64,000 nucleotides of DNA from an uncultured bacterium (GCA_913050325.1 CAJWZP010000001.1:65611-129610), one strand, 5' to 3'; shown: positions 9,132-21,022, counted from the first letter of the stretch. Made by a program: numbers and translations. Notes: generated by a model from the sequence alone, not told the origin.

Positions 9132-10112
9132 TTAAGTGATCCTTGTTAAATTACCTTTGAGTAAAAATTCTAATGCTGTCTTATAAATTGAGCTATCCAA
9201 AGCCTTTATATTTGTTAGTGCTTTTTTAGCAAACCTCTCAGCTTCTTTTTTTGTTTTATTTAATGAATCTTCATTAATTATAAGATTATACAGAAAATCT
9301 AAGCTCTTTCTATCGAATTTTCTTTGTTTAATAATTGATTCAGTTTTTTTAAAATTATTTTTTGATGTTGAATTAACAGCCATTATTAAAGGCAGCGTTA
9401 CTTTACCATCCTTAAGATCCTGCAAAGTTCTTTTTCCTAAAATTTTCGTATCCCCAGTAAAATCTAACATGTCATCAACTATTTGAAACGAAATACCTAA
9501 ATTAAGACCAAAATTTTTCATTGATTTAACTTTTTGAGGATTTGCTCCAGCTAAAATCGCTCCTACCTCAGAGCAAGATGAAAGCAGGGAAGCTGTTTTT
9601 AAGCTAATCATTTTAAAATAAGATTTAATAGAAAAGTCATTAAATTTCTTCGAGAAAGCCAAATCCATAATTTGACCATCGGCTAATTCAGAAGCAGCAT
9701 TAGTCACTGAATTCATAACATGATTATTTTTAGTTTGATTTATTAACCATAGTGATTTGGACAATAGAAAATCACCAGCTAAAACACTTGCATGATCACC
9801 CCAAATAACATTTGAGGTTTTCTGACCTCTCCTCATAGTTGATTCATCTACTATATCATCATGAATTAAAGAAGCTGAGTGTAAAAGCTCTACCGCTGCG
9901 GCAGCTTTTAAAATATTTGAATTTGATTTCTTTTTAAAAGATAAGAATGTTAATAATAGTAAAATTGGTCTAAATCTCTTTCCTGGTTTTAAAATAATAT
10001 GTTTTGAGATATCAGTACAAATGGTTTCATTTGCTATTGTAGAATCTTTTAAAATTTTTTCCACTTTTACTAAATCATTTTTAAGTAAGTTAAAAATACC
10101 TTTGGAATCCAT
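9132..10112 (-). CDS. Trans-polyprenyl diphosphate synthase
   Basis: First Asp motif LIHDDIVDESTMRRG and second DDMLDFTGD. Confidence 0.93.
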   Translation of the reverse strand: MDSKGIFNLLKNDLVKVEKILKDSTIANETICTDISKHIILKPGKRFRPILLLLTFLSFKKKSNSNILKAAAAVELLHSASLIHDDIVDESTMRRGQKTSNVIWGDHASVLAGDFLLSKSLWLINQTKNNHVMNSVTNAASELADGQIMDLAFSKKFNDFSIKSYFKMISLKTASLLSSCSEVGAILAGANPQKVKSMKNFGLNLGISFQIVDDMLDFTGDTKILGKRTLQDLKDGKVTLPLIMAVNSTSKNNFKKTESIIKQRKFDRKSLDFLYNLIINEDSLNKTKKEAERFAKKALTNIKALDSSIYKTALEFLLKGNLTRIT

Positions 10113-10171
10113 TTTTTTAAATTAGCAGAAATAGCTATTAAGTCAAAGACATATGAATTATAATATTAGAA

Positions 10172-10615
10172 ATGCTAGTTTATGATTACATTTTTATTGT
10201 AATAATATTGATTTTTTCATCAATAGGCCTTTATTCTGGTTTTATTAGTATATTAAAAAAAATTTTACAGCTAGTAATTCCAATCTTTATAACTTATACG
10301 TTTAATAATAACTTTTACGACTACTTAATAAAAGATTTAAATTTTTATGGGGGATACTTTTCAAGACCTCTTTCTATATTAATTTTATTTATTTTAATTT
10401 ATTTTACTATTTTTATTATTTTTTTTACTTTAGAAAAAATTATAACCATAATTGGAATGGGAATAATTGATAAAATTTTGGGTTTGTTCTTTGGTTCAAT
10501 TTGTGGAATTATTTTAGGGTATATTTTTTTAAAAATAGTGTATCACTCCTTCAATATAAAAACACTTTTTTTAAATGAAATTAATAGTTTAATTAACATT
10601 GTAAATACATTATGA
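10172..10615 (+). CDS. CvpA-family membrane protein
   Basis: Four-TM small protein with GLYSGFISILKKILQLVIPIFITY and GIIDKILGLFFGSICGIILGY. Confidence 0.65.
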   Translation: MLVYDYIFIVIILIFSSIGLYSGFISILKKILQLVIPIFITYTFNNNFYDYLIKDLNFYGGYFSRPLSILILFILIYFTIFIIFFTLEKIITIIGMGIIDKILGLFFGSICGIILGYIFLKIVYHSFNIKTLFLNEINSLINIVNTL

Positions 10616-11628
10616 GAAAAAAAGAAAAACTTACCGCATATCAATATTTACTGAGGGACAAACTTAGTGGAGATAAAAATCGAGAGTTGATTGCTCTGTT
10701 AAAAGATATTAAGTTAGCTTCCAGACAAGTATCTAAAGAACTTAATAGTGCAAGTTTAAATAATACTCTAGGCGAATTGTCAGGTAAAAAAAATACTCAT
10801 GGAGAAGCAGTTAAGAAGTTTGATATTATTTCAAACAATTTATTCATAAAATCACTGGAAAATGGAGGAAATTGTGCAGGAATAGTTTCTGAGGAAAAAG
10901 AAAAAGTATTAGTATTTAACAATGAGGTATCAAGAAATTCAAAATACATAGTTTGCATCGATCCTCTTGACGGATCAACTAACATTGATGTAAATGTTCC
11001 AGTTGGAACAATTTTTTCTGTATTAAAAAGACCAAATGTTTCAGATAAAACTTTTTCAAAAGATTTTTTACAAGTTGGCAGCAAGCAAGTTGCGGCAGGT
11101 TATGTGCTTTATGGCTCTTCGACAATTTATGTTTTAACAGTTGGTAAAGGTGTTGATGCTTTTACTTTGGATCCAGTTGTACAAGAATTTTATCTATCTC
11201 ATAAAAACATAAAGATTCCAAAAAAGGGAAGGATGTATTCCGTTAATCAGGGAAACTTTTATGAGTTTCCATTATCACTTCAAGAATATATTAGATGGTG
11301 CGAGCAAGAAGATTCGAAATCTGGCAGACCCTACTCTTTAAGATATGTTGGATCAATGGTTGCAGATATTCATAGAAGTCTTTTAAAAGGAGGATTGTTT
11401 ATTTATTCAAAATCTAAAAGTGCTAGTAGTGGAAAATTACGATTATTATATGAATGTAACCCAATGGCTTTCATAATTGAACAAGCTGGAGGGATGGCGA
11501 TTGATGGGAAAAAAAGAATATTGGATATACAGCCTAAAAGTATTCATCAAAAATCACCAATATTTATTGGCTCTTCAGAAATGGTGAAACAGATTAACAA
11601 ATTTTTAAAGAGTAGATTATTTAATTAA
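10612..11628 (+). CDS. fbp: Class I fructose-1,6-bisphosphatase
   Basis: [50 protein letters not shown]. Confidence 0.96.
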   Translation: MRKKEKLTAYQYLLRDKLSGDKNRELIALLKDIKLASRQVSKELNSASLNNTLGELSGKKNTHGEAVKKFDIISNNLFIKSLENGGNCAGIVSEEKEKVLVFNNEVSRNSKYIVCIDPLDGSTNIDVNVPVGTIFSVLKRPNVSDKTFSKDFLQVGSKQVAAGYVLYGSSTIYVLTVGKGVDAFTLDPVVQEFYLSHKNIKIPKKGRMYSVNQGNFYEFPLSLQEYIRWCEQEDSKSGRPYSLRYVGSMVADIHRSLLKGGLFIYSKSKSASSGKLRLLYECNPMAFIIEQAGGMAIDGKKRILDIQPKSIHQKSPIFIGSSEMVKQINKFLKSRLFN

Positions 11629-12701
11629 GCAATAGTTACTTTTTTATTTAAATAAACATCTTGAACTGTATTTAAAATTTCAACCCCTTCTTTAAAAGGT
11701 TTTTGAAAAGCTTTTCTCCCTGTTATTAATCCCATACCACCAGACCTTTTATTTATAACTGCAGTCTTAACTGCTTGAGAAATATCATTATCTCCTGAGG
11801 GTCCACCTGAATTAATTAAACCGGATCTTCCAGCATGACAATTTAAAAGCTGATATCTATTTAAATCAATTGGATTATTAGATGTTAATTCTTCATAAAC
11901 CTTAGAATGAGTTCTACCAAATTGTAAATCAACAAATCCATTATTACATTCAGCAATTTTTTGTTTTACTATATCTGCTTGAATTGTACTTGCAAGATGA
12001 TTAGCTTGACCTGTTAAGTCAGCAGCTAGATGATAGTCTTTATTTTTAGTTTTAAAATTTTCATTCCTCAAATAAGCCCATAAAATTGTAATTAGTCCTA
12101 ATGAATGTGCATATTCAAACATTTGGGAAACCTCTTGTATTTGTCTAGAACTTTCTTCTGAGCCAAAATAAATTGTTGCACCTACTCCTATCGCACCAAG
12201 ATTAAACGCTTGGTCAACTGAAGCAAATGGTATTTGGTCGTATTCATTTGGATAAGATAAAAATTGATTATGATTTAATTTTACTATAAAAGGAATTTTA
12301 TGAGCATATTTCCTAGATACAGAACCCAATACTCCAAGAGTTGAAGTAACGGCACTACATCCTCCCTCTATAGCTAACTTTATTAAATTTTCTGGATCAA
12401 AGTAAATTGGATTTGGAGCAAATGAAGCTCCTGCGGAATGCTCAACACCCTGATCAACTGGCAAAATTGACAGATAACCTGTTTTTTGAAGTCTTCCAAA
12501 ATTAAATAAATTCTGAAAATTTCTTAAAACAGTATTCGAACGATCGGAATTAGAAAGCACTCTATCAATAAAATCTTTACCCGGAAAATTAATTAAGGAC
12601 CTATCAATTGATTTACATTCATGCAACAACAATTCTTCAGATTCATTTCCCAATATTGATTCAATCCAAGAAATATCATTAGAAGGTCGGGACTTAGCCA
12701 T
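11625..12701 (-). CDS. Fructose-bisphosphate aldolase class I, DhnA/FbaB type
   Basis: [44 protein letters not shown]. Confidence 0.92.
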   Translation of the reverse strand: MAKSRPSNDISWIESILGNESEELLLHECKSIDRSLINFPGKDFIDRVLSNSDRSNTVLRNFQNLFNFGRLQKTGYLSILPVDQGVEHSAGASFAPNPIYFDPENLIKLAIEGGCSAVTSTLGVLGSVSRKYAHKIPFIVKLNHNQFLSYPNEYDQIPFASVDQAFNLGAIGVGATIYFGSEESSRQIQEVSQMFEYAHSLGLITILWAYLRNENFKTKNKDYHLAADLTGQANHLASTIQADIVKQKIAECNNGFVDLQFGRTHSKVYEELTSNNPIDLNRYQLLNCHAGRSGLINSGGPSGDNDISQAVKTAVINKRSGGMGLITGRKAFQKPFKEGVEILNTVQDVYLNKKVTIA

Positions 12702-12718
12702 GATTGAATTATAAAATA

Positions 12719-13912
12719 TTAATCAAGAATTTCTATACCTGGTAAATTCGAACCACCAATATATTCAAGCAAAGCACCACCACCTGTGGACATATGTGAT
12801 ATTTCAGACTCTAGTACTTCCGCTTTTCTTAAAGCAGCTATAGTCTCACCACCACCTACAACAGAGTTAGCTCCTCTCCAGGTTGCTAAAGCTAAGGCTC
12901 TTGCAATATGAAGAGTACCCGAAAAATATTTTTCGACTTCAAAAACTCCCATAGGTCCATTCCAAAAAATACAACCCGGGCCTTTAATTACAGAGTTGAA
13001 TAAATCAATTGTTTTAGGTCCTATATCAAATGCTTGATATCCGTCTGGTATTTGTTCATCAACAACTAAACATGAATTTGTTTTTTCAATTCCTTCTGAT
13101 ACTAAATGGTCAACAGGTAGTAAAATTTTATCTGAATTTTTAAAATAAACATCTTTTGCCCAATCAAGCATTTCGGGCTCATAAATAGAATTACCAATTT
13201 GGCCACCGATTGCTTTTATAAATGTATACGCAGCGCCGCCAGCTATGATAATTTTATCCGCCTTATCTAATAATTTAGCCATGGCAGAAATCTTATCTTT
13301 AATTTTGGAACCACCTATAATTACAACGAAGGGTTTATCTGCCTTTGTTAGCATTTCAGAAATAAATTTCAATTCTTTATTAACTAAGAAACCAGCCAAT
13401 TTATGTTTAAAGTTTAAGGCCATCCCATATGTTGACGCATGCGCTCTATGAGAGGTTCCAAATGCTTCATTTACATAAATATCGGCAAATGATGATAAAA
13501 GTTTACAAAATTTTTCATCATTGTCGGTTTCTTCATTATAAAATCTTAGATTTTCTAGTAATACAATAGATCCTTCATTTAATTTATTAACTTTTTTTAT
13601 CCAACCTTCTGTTGAAAAATCATCACAAAAAAAAACTTTCTTATCAATAAGTTCTGATAATCTTTTGGATACAATTTCTAAAGAAAGATCTTTATTTACA
13701 TTACCTTTAGGCCTCCCTAAATGAGAACCTAAAATAACTTTTGCTCCCGCATCTATTAAAAAATCAATTGTAGGGATTGCTCGTCTTATTCTATAATCTT
13801 CTCTAATAGTTCTAAGTTCATTATTTATTGGAACATTAAAATCAACTCTTACAAAAACTTTTTTGCCCCTATAAAAATCTGAGGGATAATCGGATATGAC
13901 TTTTTTAATCAT
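12719..13912 (-). CDS. pgk: Phosphoglycerate kinase
   Basis: [44 protein letters not shown]. Confidence 0.98.
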   Translation of the reverse strand: MIKKVISDYPSDFYRGKKVFVRVDFNVPINNELRTIREDYRIRRAIPTIDFLIDAGAKVILGSHLGRPKGNVNKDLSLEIVSKRLSELIDKKVFFCDDFSTEGWIKKVNKLNEGSIVLLENLRFYNEETDNDEKFCKLLSSFADIYVNEAFGTSHRAHASTYGMALNFKHKLAGFLVNKELKFISEMLTKADKPFVVIIGGSKIKDKISAMAKLLDKADKIIIAGGAAYTFIKAIGGQIGNSIYEPEMLDWAKDVYFKNSDKILLPVDHLVSEGIEKTNSCLVVDEQIPDGYQAFDIGPKTIDLFNSVIKGPGCIFWNGPMGVFEVEKYFSGTLHIARALALATWRGANSVVGGGETIAALRKAEVLESEISHMSTGGGALLEYIGGSNLPGIEILD

Positions 13913-14919
13913 TAGAGAGAACTTCCAACTTTAAGAGCTAAATCAATAACCCTAGATGAATATCCATATTCATTATCGTACCATGCTACAACTTTAATAA
14001 ATTTATCAGAAATTACACTTGTTCCAAAAGGATCTAATATAGCTGAATTAGGATTTCCTAATAAATCAATTGAAACAGCACCATCATGGGCTATACCAAG
14101 ATATCCTTTCAAGTTTTCATTTGAAGCTTTTATAAAAGATTGATTTAATTCATCAACTGATACAGATTGTTCAATATTGGCAACAAAATCAACTAATGAA
14201 ACATTTGGAGTAGGAACTCTAACAGATATTGCAGACAAATTACCTTTTAATTCAGGAAAAATTTCTTCAATCGCTTTTGTAGCACCAGTACTAGTTGGAA
14301 TCATGGATAAAGCACCTGCACGAGCCCTCCTAATGTCTTTATGGGGTGAGTCAACAATTCGTTGATCATTTGTATAGGAATGAATAGTTGTCATATGGCC
14401 ATTCTTAAGTCCATAATTGTCTCTTAAAACTTTAACAATCATTGCAAGACAATTTGTCGTACACGATGCATTCGAAATTATATTATGTTGAGAAGAATCA
14501 TATAGTTCATCATTGGCACCCATAACTGTTGTCAAATCAACCGGTCCGTTTGACGGAGCAGATATTAATACTTTTTGAACAGACCCACCTAAATGAAGTG
14601 AAGCTTTTTCATGTGAAGTAAAAATACCTGTTGATTCAATAATTAAATCACAATTTTCTGATGACCAATCAATTTTATCAGGTGACATTTCGGAAAAAAA
14701 ACGAACTTTTTTAGAATCGATTGAAATGCCATCATCTAGAATCTCAACATTATTATTAAGAACACCAAATATTGAATCATATTTTAATAATTGAGCACAT
14801 GTTTTAAGATTAGCAATATCATTAATAGCAACGATATCAATATCGTTTCTATTTAATGCAATCCTTAAAACTTGTCTTCCTATTCTTCCAAAACCGTTAA
14901 TACCAATTTTAATAGACAT
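13912..14919 (-). CDS. gap: Glyceraldehyde-3-phosphate dehydrogenase
   Basis: MSIKIGINGFGRIGRQVLR, SNASCTTNCLA, WYDNEYGYSSRV; start placed at MSIKIGING. Confidence 0.98.
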   Translation of the reverse strand: MSIKIGINGFGRIGRQVLRIALNRNDIDIVAINDIANLKTCAQLLKYDSIFGVLNNNVEILDDGISIDSKKVRFFSEMSPDKIDWSSENCDLIIESTGIFTSHEKASLHLGGSVQKVLISAPSNGPVDLTTVMGANDELYDSSQHNIISNASCTTNCLAMIVKVLRDNYGLKNGHMTTIHSYTNDQRIVDSPHKDIRRARAGALSMIPTSTGATKAIEEIFPELKGNLSAISVRVPTPNVSLVDFVANIEQSVSVDELNQSFIKASNENLKGYLGIAHDGAVSIDLLGNPNSAILDPFGTSVISDKFIKVVAWYDNEYGYSSRVIDLALKVGSSL

Positions 14920-15013
14920 ATTCAACTCCAGATTATAAGGATTTTTTAATATTACCTTTAAAACCTTGGATTTCAACGATTGAAGATTTTTAAATACGTG
15001 ATATTGTGAATTT

Positions 15014-16024
15014 ATGAAAAAACTTAATGTCGGTGTGCTGGGATGTTCTGGTTACACAGGAATTGAATTACTGAAAATATTAGATATTCATCCTAATGTA
15101 AAATTAATTTTTTTAGGTTCAAATAGTAAAATTGGAATAAAAGCAGAAGTTTTACATTCTGGATTTAAAAATATTAATAAGAAAATTGTTAGAAATAATT
15201 CCTTAATATCAAAAGTTAAGGACCTAGACGTATTGTTTTCATGTCTACCAAACGGAGAATTGGCTAAAAATTTTAAAAAATTTACATCTAATAAAAAAAT
15301 TAAAATAATTGATCTAAGTGGGGATTTTAGACTTCCTAACTCATTAAATAAAAAGTGGTACAAGACAAAAAGAAATGACGATTTATTCAAAACATTTCAA
15401 TACATTCTCCCAGAATTAAACCAAAATAAAATTAATAAAAATAGGAATATATCAAATCCTGGATGCTATGCTACATCAATTATATTAGGAATTGCACCAA
15501 TAATCTCATCGTTAAATAAACAGAGTATTTTAATAGATACAAAATCAGGAATATCCGGTGCAGGTAAAAATAATAATATTGATTACATATTTAATGAAGC
15601 AAATGAAAATTTAAGTATATATAATGAGGGAAACCATAGGCATATGCCTGAGATCGAAAACTTTATTGCTAAAAATTATAAAAAGACTTTTAAAATTATT
15701 ATGATTCCTCATCTATTACCTTTAACAAGGGGAATTTTATCTAATATTTATGTCGATTTGAATCAAGAAATAACTGAAGATAAGGTTCTAGAAAAGTATA
15801 TAAATTTTTATAAAAATAATACTTTTATAAAAATTTCTAATAAAATTCCTTCTATTAAAGATGCAGTTAGAACAAACAATTGTTTAATAGGTATTAGAAA
15901 ATTTAAAAATACAAAAACTTTAATGGTAACAAGTGTAATAGATAATTTAATAAAAGGTGCATCAGGACAAGCAGTACAAAATATGAACCTGTTGTTTAAT
16001 TTGGATGAAGAATTAGGATTGTAA
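15014..16024 (+). CDS. argC: N-acetyl-gamma-glutamyl-phosphate reductase
   Basis: [39 protein letters not shown]. Confidence 0.96.
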   Translation: MKKLNVGVLGCSGYTGIELLKILDIHPNVKLIFLGSNSKIGIKAEVLHSGFKNINKKIVRNNSLISKVKDLDVLFSCLPNGELAKNFKKFTSNKKIKIIDLSGDFRLPNSLNKKWYKTKRNDDLFKTFQYILPELNQNKINKNRNISNPGCYATSIILGIAPIISSLNKQSILIDTKSGISGAGKNNNIDYIFNEANENLSIYNEGNHRHMPEIENFIAKNYKKTFKIIMIPHLLPLTRGILSNIYVDLNQEITEDKVLEKYINFYKNNTFIKISNKIPSIKDAVRTNNCLIGIRKFKNTKTLMVTSVIDNLIKGASGQAVQNMNLLFNLDEELGL

Positions 16025-16654
16025 TTTATTTATTTTATCTATCAAGGCATCTATTTTTTTATTTATTGTTAACATATCTTCACCCGTTGGATCGGGAAGT
16101 TTATTATGAAATAAGTCTGGACCACTTGAAGTAAATTCTTTATTTACTACTTTCCCAGGTATACCCACAACTGTTGAATTCTCAGGTATGTCATCAATAA
16201 CAACAGAATTTGCTCCAATTTTTGTATTCATTCCTATCTCTAGTGGACCTAAAACTTTACTTCCTGCTCCTATAATTACATTATCATTAATTGTGGGATG
16301 CCTCTTTCCCTTACTTGAACTTATTCCACCAAGTGTAACTCCTTGATAGATAGTTACATTCTTTCCAATATCAGTCGTCTCACCAATTACTACTCCCATT
16401 CCATGGTCAATAAAAAAACCAGAACTAATCCTTGCACCAGGATGAATTTCTATACCAGTAAAAGTCCTTATGATATTAGATATAATCCTACCAACTAATT
16501 TTAATCCAATGTTCCAAAGAAAATGTGAAATACGGTGCCACATTATCGCATGAAAGCCAGGGTATGTAAGTAGTACTTCTAAAATATTTCTGGCTGCTGG
16601 ATCTCTATCAAAAACAGCATTCATATCACTTTTAATATTTTTAAATAAATTCAT
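16013..16654 (-). CDS. cysE: Serine O-acetyltransferase
   Basis: [50 protein letters not shown]. Confidence 0.96.
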   Translation of the reverse strand: MNLFKNIKSDMNAVFDRDPAARNILEVLLTYPGFHAIMWHRISHFLWNIGLKLVGRIISNIIRTFTGIEIHPGARISSGFFIDHGMGVVIGETTDIGKNVTIYQGVTLGGISSSKGKRHPTINDNVIIGAGSKVLGPLEIGMNTKIGANSVVIDDIPENSTVVGIPGKVVNKEFTSSGPDLFHNKLPDPTGEDMLTINKKIDALIDKINKLQS

Positions 16655-16679
16655 TTTTTAAAAAGAATAAACTAAATGT

Positions 16680-17867
16680 TTAATTTTCAAAAACTTTTAA
16701 ATAGTCATATGAAGTAGATCTTTCGACAGGTCTTCTATTAATCTCAAATGTAAGCTTTCTAAATTCCTCAGGTGGGAAATATTGTCCGAATTTACCACCT
16801 GCGGCTGTTGTTATCTTTTCTTCCATTAATGTTCCACCAAAGTCATTTGCACCCGCTTTTAAACAATATTGTGCAAATTCTGGTCCTTGTTTTACCCAAG
16901 AAACCTGAATATTATTAATTATATTTCTAAAATACAACCTTGAAACGGCATACATTTTTAATTGATCTAAATCTGTAGGTCCCTCTCGTGATATACCTCT
17001 TTTATAAAGTCTTGTGTCCCAGGGAATAAATCTTAATGGTACAAATTCGGTAATTCCTTTAGTTTCTTTTTGAATTTGCCTAATCACCTCAAAATGTCTA
17101 GCCCAATGAAAAGGTTTATCAACATGTCCATACATTATAGTTGATGTTGTTTTCATTCCTGCTTTATGAATTTCTTTAATTGTATCAACCCATTGATCAG
17201 TAGTAATTTTTCCAGGAGCAATAATTTTTCTTACATCTTCACTTAAGATTTCCGCTGCAGTTCCAGGAAAGGTTCCATGACCTACATCTTTTAACATTTT
17301 TACAAACTCACCTATTGGCATTTTCAAAGAGTTTGCTCCGTAATGAACTTCAAAAGGTGAGAAGCAATGTGTATGCATGTCTGGTACAGCTTCTTTTACG
17401 CTCTTTATAATTTGAACATAAAAATTACCGTCTATATCAGGATGCATTCCACCCTGCATACAAACTTCCGTTGCACCATTTTCTCTAGCTTCATGAACTT
17501 TTTCTTTAATTTCATCCATTGTTAAGAAATAAGCTCTTGGATCACCCTCAGGTGCCATAAAGTTACAAAATCCGCAATATGTATTACATATATTAGTAAA
17601 GTTAATATTTCTGTTTACAACATAAGTTACATCATCACCAACATCTTCTTTTCTAGCTAGGTCAGCACCGATCACTAGTGATGATAAATCATTCACATCA
17701 TCAGTTAAAAAAAGTTTTTCAGCTTCTTCTTCTTTAATTTCTTTTCCTAGAAAAGGCTTTTCGATTATATTAGCAATTTCTTTATTAGATTTTGCAAGTG
17801 TAGCCTCAAAACCTGTTTCTCGATTTTCCTCAATTACACTAATAATATCTTTTAATTTATCATCCAT
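16680..17867 (-). CDS. cofH: FO synthase subunit 2 (5-amino-6-ribitylaminouracil--tyrosine 4-hydroxyphenyl transferase)
   Basis: Radical SAM FTNICNTYCGFCNF, CMQGGMHPDIDG; in F420 gene cluster. Confidence 0.93.
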   Translation of the reverse strand: MDDKLKDIISVIEENRETGFEATLAKSNKEIANIIEKPFLGKEIKEEEAEKLFLTDDVNDLSSLVIGADLARKEDVGDDVTYVVNRNINFTNICNTYCGFCNFMAPEGDPRAYFLTMDEIKEKVHEARENGATEVCMQGGMHPDIDGNFYVQIIKSVKEAVPDMHTHCFSPFEVHYGANSLKMPIGEFVKMLKDVGHGTFPGTAAEILSEDVRKIIAPGKITTDQWVDTIKEIHKAGMKTTSTIMYGHVDKPFHWARHFEVIRQIQKETKGITEFVPLRFIPWDTRLYKRGISREGPTDLDQLKMYAVSRLYFRNIINNIQVSWVKQGPEFAQYCLKAGANDFGGTLMEEKITTAAGGKFGQYFPPEEFRKLTFEINRRPVERSTSYDYLKVFEN

Positions 17868-17873
17868 TTTCTA

Positions 17874-19133
17874 TTAATCCTCTCTAACAAATCCTGTATC
17901 ATCAACAAAATTTAGAGCTTTTTCATAGATGTGCTTTTCTATGTAATTCTGTGATAAATATTCTGGATATACAGGTAACCTCTCTCTTAAATTAAAACCA
18001 AATTCTAATATAGTATCCTGCATTAAATCAATTTGGGGCCAAGGTGACTCAGGATTGACATAATCAATTGTTATTGGAGAAACACCACCTAAATCATTAA
18101 CACCCGAGAAAACATGAAGCATATATGATTTTGAATTTAAATTTGGAGGTACTTGAATATTAACATTGTTTGACATTATCATTCTCGACAGAGCAACTGT
18201 TTTAATCATATCTAAATCAGTTGGAACTGGTTGGCCCTCCATTTTAATACCTGGCTTAGGATTAAAATTTTGAATAATAATTTCCTGTATGTGACCGTAC
18301 TCAGTATTGATTCTATTTAATTCTAAAATTGAATCTACTCTTTCTTCCCAATTTTCACCTATACCAATTAAAATTCCTGAAGTCCATGGTATTTGTAATT
18401 CTCCTGCGTTACATATTGTTTTTATTCTTGCTTTTGGGTATTTGTCTGGACATCTGTAGTGCGCCATTCCTTCATCCATTAATCTTTCACTTATACTCTC
18501 AAGCATCAAGCCCATGCTAGGGTTTGAATTTTTAAATCTTAATAATTCATCTTGATTGGCAATTCCTAAATTTGAGTGCGGAAATATATTCTCCTCCAAG
18601 CAAAGCTCGCTCATAGAAATCATATAATCTGCTGTAGATTTATGTCCCATAGATTTTAATTTATCTCTATAAACCTCATAATCTCTTTCTGGCTTATCAC
18701 CCGATACGAATAATAATTCAGTGCAACCCAATTCTGCGGCTTTTTTGGCAGATTCTAAAACATCTTCAGGCTCAATTAGAAGAGCCCCTTCGCCTGGTTC
18801 AATTTTAAAAGTGCAATATGAACATTGATCCCTACAAAGTTGGGTTAAAGGTATAAAAACATTTTTCGAAAAACTTATTAAGTTCCCTTTTAAATTTTCT
18901 CTAATATTATTTGCTACACACATCAAAAATGAAACTCCACTAAGTGGCATTTGTGTTAGTGTTAGCAGTTCGTCTCGTGTAAGTTTTTTTTCATTTAGAA
19001 ATTTTTCAAGTAAGTAAACAAATTTATTATCAATTGATTCAATTTTATTAATAGGGATTGAATGTGATGTCAATAATTCACGTATATTATCATTAGTTGA
19101 AAAGTTTTCATGTAATTTTGCTAAAGATATCAT
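17874..19133 (-). CDS. cofG: FO synthase subunit 1 (7,8-didemethyl-8-hydroxy-5-deazariboflavin synthase)
   Basis: Radical SAM FIPLTQLCRDQCSYCTF, IIQNFNPKPGIKM; in F420 gene cluster. Confidence 0.93.
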   Translation of the reverse strand: MISLAKLHENFSTNDNIRELLTSHSIPINKIESIDNKFVYLLEKFLNEKKLTRDELLTLTQMPLSGVSFLMCVANNIRENLKGNLISFSKNVFIPLTQLCRDQCSYCTFKIEPGEGALLIEPEDVLESAKKAAELGCTELLFVSGDKPERDYEVYRDKLKSMGHKSTADYMISMSELCLEENIFPHSNLGIANQDELLRFKNSNPSMGLMLESISERLMDEGMAHYRCPDKYPKARIKTICNAGELQIPWTSGILIGIGENWEERVDSILELNRINTEYGHIQEIIIQNFNPKPGIKMEGQPVPTDLDMIKTVALSRMIMSNNVNIQVPPNLNSKSYMLHVFSGVNDLGGVSPITIDYVNPESPWPQIDLMQDTILEFGFNLRERLPVYPEYLSQNYIEKHIYEKALNFVDDTGFVRED

Positions 19134-19863
19134 CTTCTCTCGACCTAATTAATTTCTTTATTCCTTTTTTAATAAAAGAATAATTATACCCCCTTATGAT
19201 AACTACTGGAATACCTAGGTTTTTAATCATTAAAAGTCCCCCTGCGGAACTTAATTCATCAATTACTGGTACATCCGTATCGAAAAGCTCGTTTCCATAA
19301 AGGTCAATATTATATGATACCACAGATGGTAATCCATAACTCCCAATAGCTATTTGTGTTAATCCGTTTCTCCATGGTCTACCTACACTGTCACTTATGA
19401 TAATTGAAGTATTTATATCAAATTCATCTAATATTTTTATGCTAATTTCTTTGGCCGATTTATTAGCATTTCTTGGCAATAGTAAAGCTTTTTCATCTCC
19501 TGAAATATTAGATTGGTCAACACCTGCATTTGCGGCAATTACTCCATATTTATCTCTTGTTAATATAAATTTTGGGTTTATTTTGATTAATTCTTTTGAT
19601 TCATTGATTATTAATTGAATTATTCTTGGATCTTTTTCCACTATTTTACTCAAAGTTTTAGCTTTTGAGGAAACTCTAATATCTGATAATTCTACTGTTC
19701 TACCTTCAGAAATTGAAATAATTTTATGAGCTATTACGAAAATATCATTTTCTTTGATAGTAATTTTATTTCTTTTAATACATTTTACTATCTCATCACC
19801 AATGTTAACTTTCTGTTTTATATGAGGGAAGTTTTTTAAAGGTATTATTTCAATTTTTTTCAT
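19108..19863 (-). CDS. cofE: Coenzyme F420-0:L-glutamate ligase, single-domain
   Basis: IEIIPLKNFPHIK, DIFVIAHKIISISEGR, IIISDSVGRPWRNGLTQIAIGSYG. Confidence 0.93.
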   Translation of the reverse strand: MKKIEIIPLKNFPHIKQKVNIGDEIVKCIKRNKITIKENDIFVIAHKIISISEGRTVELSDIRVSSKAKTLSKIVEKDPRIIQLIINESKELIKINPKFILTRDKYGVIAANAGVDQSNISGDEKALLLPRNANKSAKEISIKILDEFDINTSIIISDSVGRPWRNGLTQIAIGSYGLPSVVSYNIDLYGNELFDTDVPVIDELSSAGGLLMIKNLGIPVVIIRGYNYSFIKKGIKKLIRSREDDIFSKIT

Positions 19864-19864
19864 A

Positions 19865-20797
19865 TCAAAAATCCATAACTTCCAAAATTTTCTCTGCTAA
19901 ACCAATAGAAACTGTTTTATGATCCATTTTTATATTTTCAAATATGCAGTGGATATTTAAATCCTTAATTTTATCTAACAAGTCCTTATCGCTTTTATCA
20001 AGCACAATATAATCAATAATATTTTTATAATATTGCCCAATCCCAACAGGTGAAGCTTCTAATCCTTTAAATTTAAGTAATTTCATTATAGGACCTTGAA
20101 AGGCAAAATTACCAATAATTGGAGAAATTGCAATTTTTTTAGCTTTTGAAGATTCAATAGCGCCTCTAATCCCATCCATTGTAAGTATTGGCTCAACACT
20201 AATAATTGGATTACTTGGACAAAAAATTATCAAATCTGCATTCAGTATATTGTCTATCAAGCCCTCAATTGGTTTTGAATTCATTATATTTCTGAATTCA
20301 ATACCTCTGATTTGAGGGCTCATACGATATTTAATCAAATATTCTTGGATGTGCATGTCGCCTAAATCTGAATTTATATAAGTTTCTACTTTGTCATTTG
20401 TCATTGGAAAAATGGAAATATGATTAATATTTAATTTAGTTGTTTTAATTTTAATTGTTTCATCTAATTTTAAGTTGTTGTCTAAATATTTTTTCTTTTC
20501 AAGATTAAATTCAAAATCTTTATCGCCAAGGTTAAACCAAGATGAATCAAAATTTTTAATCATATTAAAAGTATCATCTTTTATTCCCCATCCTCTTGAC
20601 GGATCTACCAATCCAGAAATCCAATAGAGTACTGAATCAATATCAGGGCTGACTCTAACTCCATAAATATCAATATCATCAGATGTATTAACATAAACAT
20701 TAATATTTAAATCTTTTCGAAACTCATAAAGACCACTAAGAAACTTTCCTCCTCCAACTCCACCACCAAAGGTTAAAACTTTCTTGTGATTTGACAT
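19865..20797 (-). CDS. cofD: 2-phospho-L-lactate transferase (or paralogous PEP/3PG-type transferase)
   Basis: LTFGGGVGGGKFLSGL, VNTSDDIDIYGVRVSPDIDSVLYWISGLVDPSRGWGIKDDTF. Confidence 0.93.
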   Translation of the reverse strand: MSNHKKVLTFGGGVGGGKFLSGLYEFRKDLNINVYVNTSDDIDIYGVRVSPDIDSVLYWISGLVDPSRGWGIKDDTFNMIKNFDSSWFNLGDKDFEFNLEKKKYLDNNLKLDETIKIKTTKLNINHISIFPMTNDKVETYINSDLGDMHIQEYLIKYRMSPQIRGIEFRNIMNSKPIEGLIDNILNADLIIFCPSNPIISVEPILTMDGIRGAIESSKAKKIAISPIIGNFAFQGPIMKLLKFKGLEASPVGIGQYYKNIIDYIVLDKSDKDLLDKIKDLNIHCIFENIKMDHKTVSIGLAEKILEVMDF

Positions 20798-20817
20798 AAA
20801 TTTATTTTACATTGATA

Positions 20818-20978
20818 ATCAACGGATGGTACTCGCAAGAGTTTAATAGGGAAGAATGGTGAGAGTCCATCACAGACCCGCTGCTGTAATAGGCATTAGT
20901 TAAATTCTAAACAATAAACCACTGTTTTAAGTAACGGGAAGGTGTTTAGAAAGCCTTAAGTCAGAAGACCTGCCATTA
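20818..20978 (+). ncRNA. Cobalamin (B12) riboswitch aptamer
   Basis: Canonical B12 box AGTCAGAAGACCTGCC at 20959-20974; conserved GGGAAGAATGGTGAGAGTCCATCACAGACCCGCTGCTGTAA core; upstream of btuB-like gene. Confidence 0.95.
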
Positions 20979-20986
20979 ATATAAAT

Positions 20987-21022
20987 ATTTTTCTTCGAGG
21001 TTAAAGGAAAAATGCTTTTTTT
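20987..21022 (+). terminator. Candidate riboswitch expression-platform terminator
   Basis: ATTTTTC (20987-20993) pairs with GAAAAAT (21007-21013), followed by seven T at 21016-21022. Confidence 0.5.

Noticed and set aside
14920-14976. 19-residue N-terminal extension of GAPDH
   Set aside because: GAPDH proteins start at the MSIKIGINGFG motif; the upstream Met is likely not used
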